Notes under the pieces: model-generated | The model's input: only the letters and a program-made list of their open reading frames with translations | What the model was told of the DNA's origin: nothing | Databases searched by the model: none | NCBI GenBank assembly: GCA_001464475.1 | Contig: LNDX01000014.1 | Location: forward strand, 31,167-95,166 | From: Flavobacteriaceae bacterium Ga0077528 | GTDB taxonomy: Bacteria > Bacteroidota > Bacteroidia > Flavobacteriales > Flavobacteriaceae | DNA length: 64,000 nucleotides | Direction: 5' to 3' | Program-made: the position numbers and the translations under genes | Part shown: one piece after another, positions 8,370-17,320 of the stretch | Layout: each line of letters begins with the position of its first letter | Numbering within the stretch: the stretch's first letter is position 1

Positions 8370-9143
8370 GGTTTTATTTTTTATAATATCTTTCAATTCC
8401 TCCACTGATATTTCTCTTCCTTCAATTTTTCTATGAAGCATTGCATGACAATTTGGACAAACAGGAATTAAATCTTGAATATAATTTATTTTGTACTCTT
8501 TACCAATTTTATGAATAGGTACAATATGATGAACATGTATGAAACCTTTTCCTAAATCTCCATACATTTTTGAAAAATCCAGATTGCAAACTTTGCATGA
8601 TGTTCCATGAAATTCAATACATTTATTTCTAGCAATTGAACTTCTTTCGTATTTGTTTACTATAATTGATTTTTTTATTCCTTCATATGCGTCAGAATCT
8701 TCATTAACCATATCAGGGAAAACATCATTTTGGTTTGAATCATTAAAATGACCTTCAATATAAGACAGTAAGTTTTCATCTAATTTTTTTGAACCTTGCG
8801 GAGCAGCTTTTAAGCCATTTTTGATTAAATTTTCTAAGCTCATTTTGGAACTGTAAATCTGTTCAATCAGAATTAACCTCATATATTTTCCTCCAAGAGC
8901 TTTTTGATATTCAGCTTTATCAATCCAATATTCTTCATTAGGTTGAATTTCTGAGGAAGTCAGATTAATTTTTTCAACTCTACACTTATATTGAATTTTT
9001 TTAGTTGGGATTGTGCTGTAAATATAAATGACATCATTCACTTGAAATTTTCCATTGCCTTGTTTCCAATCAATAAAGCCATAATGTTCAAAAACTGTTG
9101 CATGATCAAACATTGAAGAATTTGCAGATATTAACCAATTCAT
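8361..9143 (-). CDS. EVE-HNH protein, probable modification-dependent endonuclease
   Basis: A 260-residue two-domain protein. Residues 1-133 match an EVE (PUA-like) domain: WLISANSSMFDHATVF, IDWKQGN, VNDVIYIYSTIPTKKIQYKCRV and the GLKAAPQGSKKL segment at 110-121. EVE/YTH-like pockets bind modified bases. Residues 165-240 form an HNH nuclease with zinc cysteines Cys183/Cys186 and Cys229/Cys232, His205-His206 and the PNCHAMLH end at 230-237. The combination is known from McrA-like type IV restriction enzymes that cut DNA with modified cytosine. It is a single gene without a methyltransferase partner, framed by an inverted 11-mer. Target and activity are inferred. Confidence 0.85.
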   Translation of the reverse strand: MNWLISANSSMFDHATVFEHYGFIDWKQGNGKFQVNDVIYIYSTIPTKKIQYKCRVEKINLTSSEIQPNEEYWIDKAEYQKALGGKYMRLILIEQIYSSKMSLENLIKNGLKAAPQGSKKLDENLLSYIEGHFNDSNQNDVFPDMVNEDSDAYEGIKKSIIVNKYERSSIARNKCIEFHGTSCKVCNLDFSKMYGDLGKGFIHVHHIVPIHKIGKEYKINYIQDLIPVCPNCHAMLHRKIEGREISVEELKDIIKNKTVV

Positions 9144-9180
9144 AAAATAGAGTTGTATTTATTAGTAGTCGTTATAAACT

Positions 9181-9191
9181 GTTGTATAACT
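9181..9191. repeat. Inverted 11-mer bordering the EVE-HNH gene, right copy
   Basis: GTTGTATAACT at 9181-9191, reverse complement of 8359-8369. It lies 37 bases upstream of the HNH start codon, in the 184-base gap before purA. Confidence 0.55.
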
Positions 9192-9284
9192 TGCATATAT
9201 CAGCCATAAACTACACAAACCAATCAATATTTTGATGGATATGTGACATAAAATGACTTATTTTCTTATCAAATATACTATTTT

Positions 9285-9320
9285 TAAATAAAAAAATCCC
9301 AAACTTAAAATTTGGGATTT
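9285..9320 (-). terminator. Rho-independent terminator of purA
   Basis: Perfect 10-bp stem AAATCCCAAA (9294-9303) / TTTGGGATTT (9311-9320) with a 7-base loop. On the minus strand it is followed by a T-rich tract (9285-9293). It begins 7 bases after the purA stop. Confidence 0.85.
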
Positions 9321-9327
9321 CTATTTA

Positions 9328-10599
9328 TTACTTCAAAATAGTCTGCTTTCTGTCTGGTCCGACAGAAACTATTTTTATAGGTACTTCGACTTCTTTTTCT
9401 ATGAATTCTATGTAGTCTTTTAGTTCATTTGGCAAACTTTCAAAAGTGGTTAAACCTGTTAAATCAGCTTGCCATCCTTTGAATTCCGTGTAAATTGGTG
9501 TTACATTTTCTTCTTCTATGTTGTAAGGTAAATGTTGTATAACATCACCTTTATAGTTGTAAGCTGTAGCTACTTTCAAAGTTTCAAATCCTGATAAAAC
9601 ATCGCCTTTCATCATCATTAATTGCGTTACGCCATTCACTTGAATTGCATATTTCAAGGCAACTAAATCCAACCAACCGCAACGTCTTTTTCTTCCTGTT
9701 ACTGAGCCAAATTCATTTCCAACTTTAGCCATAACATCACCAGCATCGCCAAAATCTTCTGTAGGAAATGGTCCAGAACCCACACGAGTCGTATAAGCTT
9801 TGAAAATTCCGTAAACTTCTTTGATTTTATTTGGTGCAATTCCTAAACCAGTACAAGCTCCAGCTGCTGTTGTATTAGAGGATGTTACAAATGGATAAGT
9901 TCCAAAATCTACATCTAATAACGAACCTTGTGCGCCTTCGCAAAGAATTGATTTTCCTGCTTTTTGTGCTTGCGCCAAATATTCTTCGCTGTCAATGAAA
10001 GTTAGTTTTTGTAAATCTTTGATAGCTTCAAAGAATTCTTTTTCTAATTCAGGTAAGTTGTATTGAATATCAACGTTATAAAAAGCAATCATGGCTTCAT
10101 GTTTGTCTGCCAAAGCTCTGTAACGTTCTTTGAAATCTTCTAATTCGATATCACCAACACGAATTCCGTTTCTACCAGTTTTATCCATATAAGTTGGACC
10201 AATTCCTTTTAATGTAGAACCAATTTTAGCTTTACCTTTTGAAGCTTCAGAAGCTGCATCAAGCAATCTATGTGTTGGAAGAATTAAATGTGCTTTTCTC
10301 GAAATGATTAATTTAGATTTGATGTCCAAATTGAATTTTGCCAAACCATCGATTTCACTTTTGAAAACTACTGGATCGATAACGACACCATTTCCAATAA
10401 TATTGATATTGTTATCATGAAAAATTCCAGAAGGAATGGTTCTCAAAACGTGTTTTATTCCGTCAAATTCTAATGTATGTCCAGCATTTGGGCCACCTTG
10501 AAAACGAGCAATAATATCGTATTTTGAGGTAAGTACGTCAACGATTTTTCCTTTTCCTTCGTCACCCCATTGTAATCCGAGTAGTAAATCTACGGTCAT
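9328..10599 (-). CDS. purA: Adenylosuccinate synthase
   Basis: This enzyme joins IMP and aspartate with GTP to make adenylosuccinate, the first committed step to AMP. The 423-residue protein has full family length, the N-terminal GLQWGDEGKGK loop at 8-18 with Asp13, His41 in NAGHT, RAHLILPTHRLLD, the STLKGIGPTY segment, and GRKRRCGWLDLVALKYA. It lies downstream of the fur-family gene with a 45-base gap that contains a hairpin, and it ends at a clear terminator. The two genes are probably co-transcribed. Confidence 0.97.
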   Translation of the reverse strand: MTVDLLLGLQWGDEGKGKIVDVLTSKYDIIARFQGGPNAGHTLEFDGIKHVLRTIPSGIFHDNNINIIGNGVVIDPVVFKSEIDGLAKFNLDIKSKLIISRKAHLILPTHRLLDAASEASKGKAKIGSTLKGIGPTYMDKTGRNGIRVGDIELEDFKERYRALADKHEAMIAFYNVDIQYNLPELEKEFFEAIKDLQKLTFIDSEEYLAQAQKAGKSILCEGAQGSLLDVDFGTYPFVTSSNTTAAGACTGLGIAPNKIKEVYGIFKAYTTRVGSGPFPTEDFGDAGDVMAKVGNEFGSVTGRKRRCGWLDLVALKYAIQVNGVTQLMMMKGDVLSGFETLKVATAYNYKGDVIQHLPYNIEEENVTPIYTEFKGWQADLTGLTTFESLPNELKDYIEFIEKEVEVPIKIVSVGPDRKQTILK

Positions 10600-10619
10600 T
10601 GTATTGTTGTTTATTGTTG

Positions 10620-10640
10620 AGACAAGGCATTGCCTTGTCT
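10620..10640. repeat. Palindromic hairpin between the fur-family gene and purA
   Basis: AGACAAGGC (10620-10628), loop ATT, GCCTTGTCT (10632-10640): a perfect 9-bp stem directly after the fur-family stop codon. No T-run follows it on the minus strand, so it looks like an mRNA-stabilising or repeat element and not a terminator. Confidence 0.7.
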
Positions 10641-10644
10641 TTAC

Positions 10645-11100
10645 TTATTCTTTTTTCTTATTTGCGTAAAAATATAAGGAGTGATTTGTGATTTCTATAC
10701 CAAAAATTTCTTCCATAGTTTTTTTAATAGTTTGAATCCTTGGGTCACAAAACTCAATTACTTCACCAGAATCGGTCATAATAATATGATCGTGTTGTTT
10801 ATCAAAATAAGACTTTTCGTAATGCGCTTGATTTTGACCAAATTGGTGTTTTCTAACCAAACCACAATCTAAAAGTAATTCGATGGTGTTGTAAAGCGTT
10901 GCTCTTGAAACACGATAGTTTTTATTTTTCATTTTGATGTACAAATTTTCTATATCAAAATGTTCTTGACTATTATAAATTTCTTGAAGAATAGCGTAGC
11001 GTTCAGGCGTTTTACGGTGTCCTTTGTTTTCAAGATAGGCAGTAAAAACGTTCTTTACTGTTTCTTGATTTTTTGTATTATCTGATGCTATTTGTGTCAT
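10645..11100 (-). CDS. Fur-family transcriptional regulator
   Basis: A 151-residue DNA-binding metalloregulator. The winged helix spans about residues 15-85 ([34 protein letters not shown]), followed by the dimerisation domain with [21 protein letters not shown]. The C-x2-C pairs that hold structural zinc in E. coli Fur are absent (ICTDCG is replaced by IMTDSG), while the HDH and distal His metal-site residues remain. Start ATG at 11100 is chosen over the TTG three codons upstream, because that TTG lies inside the predicted promoter element. Fur, Zur or PerR specificity cannot be told from sequence. Confidence 0.88.
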   Translation of the reverse strand: MTQIASDNTKNQETVKNVFTAYLENKGHRKTPERYAILQEIYNSQEHFDIENLYIKMKNKNYRVSRATLYNTIELLLDCGLVRKHQFGQNQAHYEKSYFDKQHDHIIMTDSGEVIEFCDPRIQTIKKTMEEIFGIEITNHSLYFYANKKKE

Positions 11101-11106
11101 AATGCG

Positions 11107-11114
11107 CAAAGATA
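11107..11114 (-). promoter_or_regulatory. TANNTTTG element of the fur-family gene
   Basis: On the minus strand 11114-11107 reads TATCTTTG, a match to the Bacteroidetes -7 element. The predicted transcription start falls at or within a few bases of the ATG at 11100, implying a leaderless or near-leaderless mRNA. No clear -33 TTTG is seen. Confidence 0.5.
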
Positions 11115-11180
11115 AATTATAGTTTATAAGTATGAAACTTTATGTGTTTAAAAGTTATAAACTAGTTGTTGATAATCTTG

Positions 11181-13400
11181 TTAGTTCTTGTAAACCCTTG
11201 AAACTTTTTCGATACCATCAATTTTTTTAATGTTATCAATAAGTTTTTTCAGGATGGTATTGTTTTGTACAACTACCGTCACTTGTCCATTAAAAATTCC
11301 TGCTTCACCACTTAAGGAAATGCTTTGAATATTCACGTGCATTTGATTTGAAATTACTTTTGTAAGTTCATTGGTTAATCCTAAAGTATCCATTCCGGTA
11401 ATTTTCAATACGGCTTTAAATTCTTGTTGTGAAGAGTCAATCCATTTGGCAATCATGATTCTGTAGGCATAGTTAGATTGTAATGCAATAGCATTTGGAC
11501 AGTCTTTTTTATGCACTTTTATGCCTTCATTAATGGTTACAAATCCAAATACTTCATCACCAGGAATTGGATTACAACAACTTGATAATTTGTAATCTAA
11601 TCGGTCTTGTTCTTTTCCAAAAACCAATAAATCATAATTACTGGTTAGTTCTTGTCTATTGATGTCTTCAACATTAGAATTTGGAGAACGTTTGATTTTA
11701 TTTTTAAAGAAATTGATTAATGTATTGCTTTTTTGAGCAGCAAAATCTTTTAGTTGTTGATTTTCAATAGCGCCAATACCAACACGATAAAATAAATCTA
11801 AACTTGTTTTCAGTTTGAAAAAGTTTACCAATTCATTTACAACAGTTTCATTTAAAGTAATTTTTAAATGTTTTAATTTTCTTGTTAGAAGTTCTTTTCC
11901 TTCTTCGGCTATTTTCTTGGTGTCTTCGTTAAGAACACTTCTAATTTTGTTTTTTGCTCTTGAAGTGGTAACATAATCTAGCCAATGCATTGTAGGTTTT
12001 TGATTGACTGATGTTATTACTTCAATTTGGTCTCCACTTTTTAATTCGTGGTTTAGTTGAACTAATTTTCCATTAACACGAGTTCCTCTAGTTTTAATTC
12101 CAATTTCGGAGTGAATACTGAATGCAAAATCTAATGAAGTGGCACCTTTTGGTAATGATTTAATTTCACCTTTGGGTGTAAAGACAAAGATTTCTTTAGC
12201 ATAGAGATTCATTTTGAAATCCTCTACAAAATCAACTGCATTGGTTTCAGAGTTTTCAAGTGCTTCTTTAAGTAGGTTTAACCAAACATCTAAACCATTT
12301 TCTTCGGTTGCACCTTGCTTGTATTTGTAATGCGCTGCGTATCCTTTTTCGGCAATTTCATCCATTCGTTCACTTCGCACTTGAATTTCTACCCAGCGAC
12401 CTTTTGGTCCCATTACAGTAATGTGTAGTGCTTCATAACCAGATGATTTTGGCGATGAAATCCAATCACGTAAGCGACTTGGACTCGGACGATAATGATC
12501 AGTAATTATGGAATAAATTTTCCAAGCCAAGAATTTTTCGTCGTGAGCATTGGATTTGTATATGATTCGCAAAGCAAATTTGTCATAAACTTCATCAAAA
12601 CTGACATTTTGAGCCAACATTTTACGGCGAATAGAATATATAGACTTCGGACGACCTTTCATTGTGTATTCAACACCTTCTTCGTCAAGTGATTTTTTTA
12701 ATACATCAGAAACCAATTTAATGTATTCGTCTTGTTCTTCCTTAGTTTCTTTTATCTTACTGACGATATCATTATAAACAGCAGGTTCTGTATATTTTAA
12801 ACCTAAATCTTCCAATTTGGTTTTGATATTATATAGTCCTAAACGATGGGCAAGAGGTGCGTAGATGTATAATGTTTCTGAAGCAATTTTGACTTGTTTG
12901 TAATCGGGCATTGAATCCATAGTTTGCATATTGTGCAATCTATCGGCTATTTTGATAAGAATTACTCGAACATCATCGTTCAATGTAAGCAACATTTTAC
13001 GAAAGTTTTCTGCTTGCATTGAGATGTTCAAGTCTTTCTTTACTTGAGATATTTTGGTTAATCCAGCTACAATTTGTGCAATTTTTGGATTAAACATTTT
13101 TTCAATGTCTTCTACTGTAATTTCGGTATCTTCTACAACATCATGCATTAAGGCAGCAGCTATACTTGTTGGTCCAAGTCCGATTTCAGAAGCTACAATT
13201 TTAGCAACACCGATAGGGTGAAAGATATAGGCTTCACCAGATTTTCTGCGTTGGTCTTTATGCGCATCAACAGCTACATCAAATGCTTTTCGAATGAGTT
13301 TCTTGTCTTCAGGTGTAAGTGTTTGATAACTAATACGAAGTAACTCCTTGTATTCGCGTGCTAATGCTTTTTTTTCTTCTTCTAAATCGATCTCTGTCAT
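11181..13400 (-). CDS. Bifunctional (p)ppGpp synthetase/hydrolase
   Basis: A 739-residue RelA/SpoT-type enzyme that makes and degrades the alarmone (p)ppGpp in the stringent response. Domain order: HD hydrolase (His61, and His86-Asp87 in LMHDVVEDT), synthetase (GRPKSIYSIRRKM, FALRIIY, SSPKSSGYEALH, VEIQVRSERMDEIAEKG), TGS domain (FVFTPKGEIKSLPKGATSLDFA), zinc-finger-like region (KLSSCCNPIPGD) and C-terminal ACT domain. The intact HD motif supports hydrolase activity, so the protein should be bifunctional as is usual for single Rel enzymes in Bacteroidetes. It lies upstream of the fur-family gene on the same strand with an 80-base gap that carries that gene's own promoter element. Confidence 0.95.
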   Translation of the reverse strand: MTEIDLEEEKKALAREYKELLRISYQTLTPEDKKLIRKAFDVAVDAHKDQRRKSGEAYIFHPIGVAKIVASEIGLGPTSIAAALMHDVVEDTEITVEDIEKMFNPKIAQIVAGLTKISQVKKDLNISMQAENFRKMLLTLNDDVRVILIKIADRLHNMQTMDSMPDYKQVKIASETLYIYAPLAHRLGLYNIKTKLEDLGLKYTEPAVYNDIVSKIKETKEEQDEYIKLVSDVLKKSLDEEGVEYTMKGRPKSIYSIRRKMLAQNVSFDEVYDKFALRIIYKSNAHDEKFLAWKIYSIITDHYRPSPSRLRDWISSPKSSGYEALHITVMGPKGRWVEIQVRSERMDEIAEKGYAAHYKYKQGATEENGLDVWLNLLKEALENSETNAVDFVEDFKMNLYAKEIFVFTPKGEIKSLPKGATSLDFAFSIHSEIGIKTRGTRVNGKLVQLNHELKSGDQIEVITSVNQKPTMHWLDYVTTSRAKNKIRSVLNEDTKKIAEEGKELLTRKLKHLKITLNETVVNELVNFFKLKTSLDLFYRVGIGAIENQQLKDFAAQKSNTLINFFKNKIKRSPNSNVEDINRQELTSNYDLLVFGKEQDRLDYKLSSCCNPIPGDEVFGFVTINEGIKVHKKDCPNAIALQSNYAYRIMIAKWIDSSQQEFKAVLKITGMDTLGLTNELTKVISNQMHVNIQSISLSGEAGIFNGQVTVVVQNNTILKKLIDNIKKIDGIEKVSRVYKN

Positions 13401-13449
13401 AGCAAATTCTTCAATTAGCTAAAAATAAGAAATATTATTGAAATTGCAA

Positions 13450-13493
13450 TAAAAAAAATCCAAATTCCGATATTTTTTTCAGAATTTGGATTT
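13450..13493 (-). terminator. Terminator of the serine hydrolase gene
   Basis: Perfect 12-bp stem AAATCCAAATTC (13456-13467) / GAATTTGGATTT (13482-13493) with a 14-base loop, followed on the minus strand by a T-run. It lies 36 bases past the stop codon. Confidence 0.8.
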
Positions 13494-13528
13494 GAATACT
13501 AAACAAGTTTAGTGTAAAAATTTTAGAT

Positions 13529-15076
13529 TTAGTTATCTATTCTTGAGAAGTCTAAATCGTGAAAATCATAACTAAAATCAGTAAGTGGTGATATAGCTTT
13601 CATTTTAAATTTTATAGCTTTTCCTTCTGCATCAAGTTCGAAGAAAATATGAGCGTCTGCATTAAAACTTCTGTTGTTCCATCTCACAACAAAGTTTTGG
13701 TCTTTGTAAAATAAAATGGTTCCTAAAAGTCTCGGTGAACGTTTGGATTTAAAATTCAAGTTTCCATTTTTTATATAAACGTAAACTTCTCCAAACCAGT
13801 TGTCATTATATGTTCCGATATATTTTGTAAAATCAATTTTTACACGAGTAATGCTATTTTGATTTACAGTTTTCCAAACTTCATCTGTGATTTTATCTGC
13901 GTTTTCTTCTCTGTTTTTGCGTTCTTCACTCAATGTAATTACATGATCGGGATTTTTTAGTCCCAAATAACTGTCTTTAATTGTATTTGAAATTGCATTA
14001 AAAGCAGCTCCAGATTGTTGATTAGTTAATACAATTATTCCCAATTGAATGTCTGGAAACATGATGGTTTGCGTAACAATTCCATCCAATCCTCCAGTGT
14101 GTGATACTTGTAAATGGCCGTTGATATCTGATAATTGCCAACCTAATCCATAAGCTTTGAAGTTGCAACTATAAGGTTTCATGCCATAAATAGGAAGAAT
14201 TGTTTGTGGTGTCCACATTTCTTTGTGAACATCTTGACTAAATAATTGATTGTTTGTGCCGTATTTTCCTTTGTTAAGTTGAGCAATAACCCATTTGCTT
14301 AAGTCATTTGTACTAGCATAAATTCCGGCAGCAGCATCAAAAATTGGATTAGTATATCGCTTGATAATTTCTAATTTTCCATTGGTAGGTACGTGAGGAA
14401 CGATAGTATTTGTAGTATCTTTTAGTCTGTTCCAAGAAGCAGCACTATTGTTCATTTGTAGAGGCTTCATAATGCGTGTTTCTACAAATTCGCACCATGA
14501 TGTTCCTGAAACTCTTTCAATAACTTCACCAGCAATTACGTAAAGTAAATTATCATAATCGTATTGGGCTCTAAAAGAAGAAACTGGCTTTAGATATTGA
14601 ATGTTTTTGATGATGTCTTTTGGAGTAAAATCATGTCCATCTGGCCAAATCATTAAATCACCAGCACCTAATCCTAATCCACTTCTGTGAGTTAATAAGT
14701 CTCTTATTGTGAATTCGTTAGTGACAAAATCATTATACATTTTAAATTCAGGAATGTATTTGATGACTTTATCATCCCAATCAAGTTTTTTTTCATCTAC
14801 AAGCATTGCTAAAGCAGCTGATGTAAATGCTTTACTATTGGAGGCAATTCCGAAAAGTGTATTTCCGTCAACCTTTTTCTGAGTATTTATATTGGTTACA
14901 CCATAACCTTTTGAGATAACTACTTTTCCGTCTTTTACAATTGCAACAGCAATTCCAGGTACGTTAAAGGTTTTCATAGTTCTGTTTACAACATCATCTA
15001 GTTTAGATTCAGAAATTTGTGCAAACGATAAAGCGCATGTAATAGTTGAAACTGCTGTAAAAAATAGTTTTCTCAT
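13529..15076 (-). CDS. Secreted serine hydrolase, class C beta-lactamase fold
   Basis: A 515-residue exported protein with a signal peptide (1-19, ending SFAQ). Residues 22-375 form a serine beta-lactamase/penicillin-binding-like domain: S-x2-K as Ser79-Lys82 in IASNSKAF, a Tyr-x-Asn equivalent in YDYDNLLY, and the third motif HTGG in VSHTGGLDG. The C-terminal 130 residues form a lipocalin-like beta domain often attached to such hydrolases (YIGTYNDNWFGEVYVY). Members include D-amino peptidases and esterases. Beta-lactam resistance should not be assumed. It is a single gene with its own terminator. Confidence 0.88.
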   Translation of the reverse strand: MRKLFFTAVSTITCALSFAQISESKLDDVVNRTMKTFNVPGIAVAIVKDGKVVISKGYGVTNINTQKKVDGNTLFGIASNSKAFTSAALAMLVDEKKLDWDDKVIKYIPEFKMYNDFVTNEFTIRDLLTHRSGLGLGAGDLMIWPDGHDFTPKDIIKNIQYLKPVSSFRAQYDYDNLLYVIAGEVIERVSGTSWCEFVETRIMKPLQMNNSAASWNRLKDTTNTIVPHVPTNGKLEIIKRYTNPIFDAAAGIYASTNDLSKWVIAQLNKGKYGTNNQLFSQDVHKEMWTPQTILPIYGMKPYSCNFKAYGLGWQLSDINGHLQVSHTGGLDGIVTQTIMFPDIQLGIIVLTNQQSGAAFNAISNTIKDSYLGLKNPDHVITLSEERKNREENADKITDEVWKTVNQNSITRVKIDFTKYIGTYNDNWFGEVYVYIKNGNLNFKSKRSPRLLGTILFYKDQNFVVRWNNRSFNADAHIFFELDAEGKAIKFKMKAISPLTDFSYDFHDLDFSRIDN

Positions 15077-15097
15077 GATATAAATTTAAGTTGAAAA

Positions 15098-15889
15098 TCA
15101 AAATCCTCTTTGTCTTTTTGCTTCAAATAATAAAATAGCTGAAGCTACAGAGACATTCATAGAATCGATTTCGCCTTGCATCGGAATGATGATGTTTTGG
15201 GTAGCATTATCGCGCCAAGCTTGAGTTAAGCCAGTCGCTTCTGTACCTACAACCAATGCACTAGCTGTAGTATAATCTTGAGTATGGTAGAAGTTGGAGT
15301 TCTGTAATGTGGCACCAAATATAGCAATTTTTTTGTCTTTTAAAAATTGTATTACATTTTCGGTAGTATCTGTGGCAATTTGATTGGTAAAAAGGCATCC
15401 TACACTTGAACGAACAATGTTAGGATTATACAAATCTGTTTTTGGATTGGCAATAATCACGGCATCAATATTGGCTGCATCACAAGTGCGAAGCATAGCA
15501 CCAATATTTCCTGGCTTTTCAATTGATTCCATCACTAAAACCAAAGCATTTTCTGGTAATTTTAAATCGTTTAGCGATAAAGTTTTTGTTCTTGCAACCG
15601 CTAGAATACCTTCAGTTGTATCTCTGTAGGCTAATTTTTGATATACTTCTTTGGTAATTTCAATCAGTTCAACTTTGCTTTTAACAAGTTTATTGATTTC
15701 ATTTTCAGTAATTAATTCAGGAAGAAATAAAATAGTTTCTAGTTGATAATTTCCTTTAATGGCAAGCCCAATTTCACGTTTTCCTTCAATTAAGAAAGTG
15801 CCTGATTGCTTTCTAGCTTTAGCTTTTTCTTGTAATAAGACTAAAGATTTAATTAACGGATTTTGTATGGAAGTGATTTGTTTTGTCAT
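15098..15889 (-). CDS. TrmH/SpoU-family RNA 2'-O-methyltransferase
   Basis: A 263-residue SAM-dependent enzyme with a SPOUT knot. The N-terminal substrate-binding domain (SIQNPLIKSLVLLQEKAKAR, FLIEGKREI) is followed by motif 1 EKPGNIGAMLRTCDA, motif 2 VVGTEATGL and motif 3 IPMQGEIDSMNVSVASAILLFE. It should methylate ribose in 23S rRNA or tRNA, but the exact site cannot be assigned. The ATG at 15889 is chosen because the frame upstream begins with TTG and adds a hydrophobic stub (FRFFFI) not found in the family. Confidence 0.92.
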   Translation of the reverse strand: MTKQITSIQNPLIKSLVLLQEKAKARKQSGTFLIEGKREIGLAIKGNYQLETILFLPELITENEINKLVKSKVELIEITKEVYQKLAYRDTTEGILAVARTKTLSLNDLKLPENALVLVMESIEKPGNIGAMLRTCDAANIDAVIIANPKTDLYNPNIVRSSVGCLFTNQIATDTTENVIQFLKDKKIAIFGATLQNSNFYHTQDYTTASALVVGTEATGLTQAWRDNATQNIIIPMQGEIDSMNVSVASAILLFEAKRQRGF

Positions 15890-15940
15890 GTTGATAAAGA
15901 AAAATCTAAAGGTCAAAAATACCTAAAATAATTCTAAAAT

Positions 15941-17272
15941 CTACAGAATTCCTCGGGCTTTAATTTCTAAGTATTTATTGATGGTATCCAATGTTAAATT
16001 TTCGGGTTGTGTTAACACGGAATGGATACCATATTTTTTTAGTTCGTTTACAATTAATTTTTTTTCAAAAAGGAATTTTTCAGCAATAACTTTATCATAA
16101 ATTTCTTGAATAGTTTCTGCTTTTTTGTTTGTAATGTGATTTAATTCAGTGTTTTGAAAGAAAACTACAACTAACAAATGGTTTTTTGCAATTCCTTTCA
16201 AATAAGGCAGTTGGCGATCTAGTCCGTCTAAGGTTTCAAAATTTGTGTAGAGAATTAGCAAACTTCTTTGAGTGATATTTTTCTTAACATCGGTATATAA
16301 TCTTGAATAATCACTTTCAAAATAATCGGTTTTTACATTATAAAGACTTTCTAAAATTTTTTGCATTTGCGATGTTCTTCTTTCAGCAACAACACGATTA
16401 TCAATTTTTTTAGAAAATGTAAACATTCCTGCTTTGTCTTGTTTTTTCAAAATCACATTCGACAAAACTAAAGTCGCATTTATGGCATAATCTAATAAAC
16501 TCAATCCATTGAAAGGCATTTTCATGGTTCTACCTTTGTCTATTAACATATAAATATTTTGAGATTTTTCATCTTGAAATTGATTAACCATCAAACTATT
16601 TTTCTTAGCGGTAGCTTTCCAATTTAGAGTTCTAATATCATCACCAGAAACATATTCTTTGATTTGCTCAAATTCCATTGTGTGACCAATTCTTCTAATT
16701 TTTTTCACGCCATATTGAAATAAATTATTAGAAAAAGCAATCAAATCATATTTCCTCAATTGAATATAAGATGGATACGTTGGAACCATTACATCTTTGT
16801 TGAAAGTATAACGTTTCGAAAGCAATCGAAGTGGTGAAGAGGCGTAAATATTTAAATTTCCAAAATGATATTCTCCACGTTCTGTTGGACGTAAAAAGTA
16901 TTGAAAATCATCTGTTGAAGCATTTTTGATTTTTCTTTTTATTTCAAAATTTCTAATTTGAAATTGATATGGAATTTCGTCAATTATTTTGGTGTAAATC
17001 GAGAAGGTATAAAAGTTTTTTATAGATACAATTATTTGATTTTCATCACCATTAGAAAGTTTTTCTGGAATTGTTCTTTGTGCTTCAACACCATTTTTTG
17101 TAACAAACAAAATTATAAAATCTAATGCTAAAAAACCTAAAAGTAGGTACAACAAATACCAAATAGCGTTGTATAAAAAAGGAAAAATAAACGCTACACA
17201 AAACAACGCTACAATGCTAATGAGCAAGTAGAAAAAGAAATTGTTTATGTAAAGTTGCTTTAAAAGTTTCAT
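15941..17272 (-). CDS. DUF58 domain membrane protein
   Basis: A 443-residue protein with two N-terminal membrane segments (about 12-32 and 36-56), a beta-rich middle part, and the DUF58 core with the signature YVSGDDIRTLNWKATAKKNSLMVNQ near residues 208-232. A von Willebrand A-like fold follows (MLIDKGRTMKMPF has a degenerate DxGxS metal site). DUF58 proteins are regular partners of MoxR ATPases. It is the last gene of the operon, 48 bases after moxR. It probably receives a remodelling signal from the ATPase at the inner membrane. Function is inferred from context. Confidence 0.87.
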   Translation of the reverse strand: MKLLKQLYINNFFFYLLISIVALFCVAFIFPFLYNAIWYLLYLLLGFLALDFIILFVTKNGVEAQRTIPEKLSNGDENQIIVSIKNFYTFSIYTKIIDEIPYQFQIRNFEIKRKIKNASTDDFQYFLRPTERGEYHFGNLNIYASSPLRLLSKRYTFNKDVMVPTYPSYIQLRKYDLIAFSNNLFQYGVKKIRRIGHTMEFEQIKEYVSGDDIRTLNWKATAKKNSLMVNQFQDEKSQNIYMLIDKGRTMKMPFNGLSLLDYAINATLVLSNVILKKQDKAGMFTFSKKIDNRVVAERRTSQMQKILESLYNVKTDYFESDYSRLYTDVKKNITQRSLLILYTNFETLDGLDRQLPYLKGIAKNHLLVVVFFQNTELNHITNKKAETIQEIYDKVIAEKFLFEKKLIVNELKKYGIHSVLTQPENLTLDTINKYLEIKARGIL

Positions 17273-17320
17273 TTTTTAGCTTAAAATGTTATAAATAGGA
17301 TAAATTAAATTTCCTTGTTT

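Noticed and set aside
8359..9191. Canonical integron attC sites around the EVE-HNH gene
   Set aside because: The core sequences GTTATAC and GTATAAC break the RYYYAAC/GTTRRRY consensus, and no integrase gene is in the window. Kept only as a cassette-like pattern.
13529..15076. Antibiotic-resistance beta-lactamase
   Set aside because: The fold and the S-x2-K motif are shared by many peptidases and esterases. The C-terminal lipocalin-like domain and the lack of a regulator argue for a housekeeping hydrolase.
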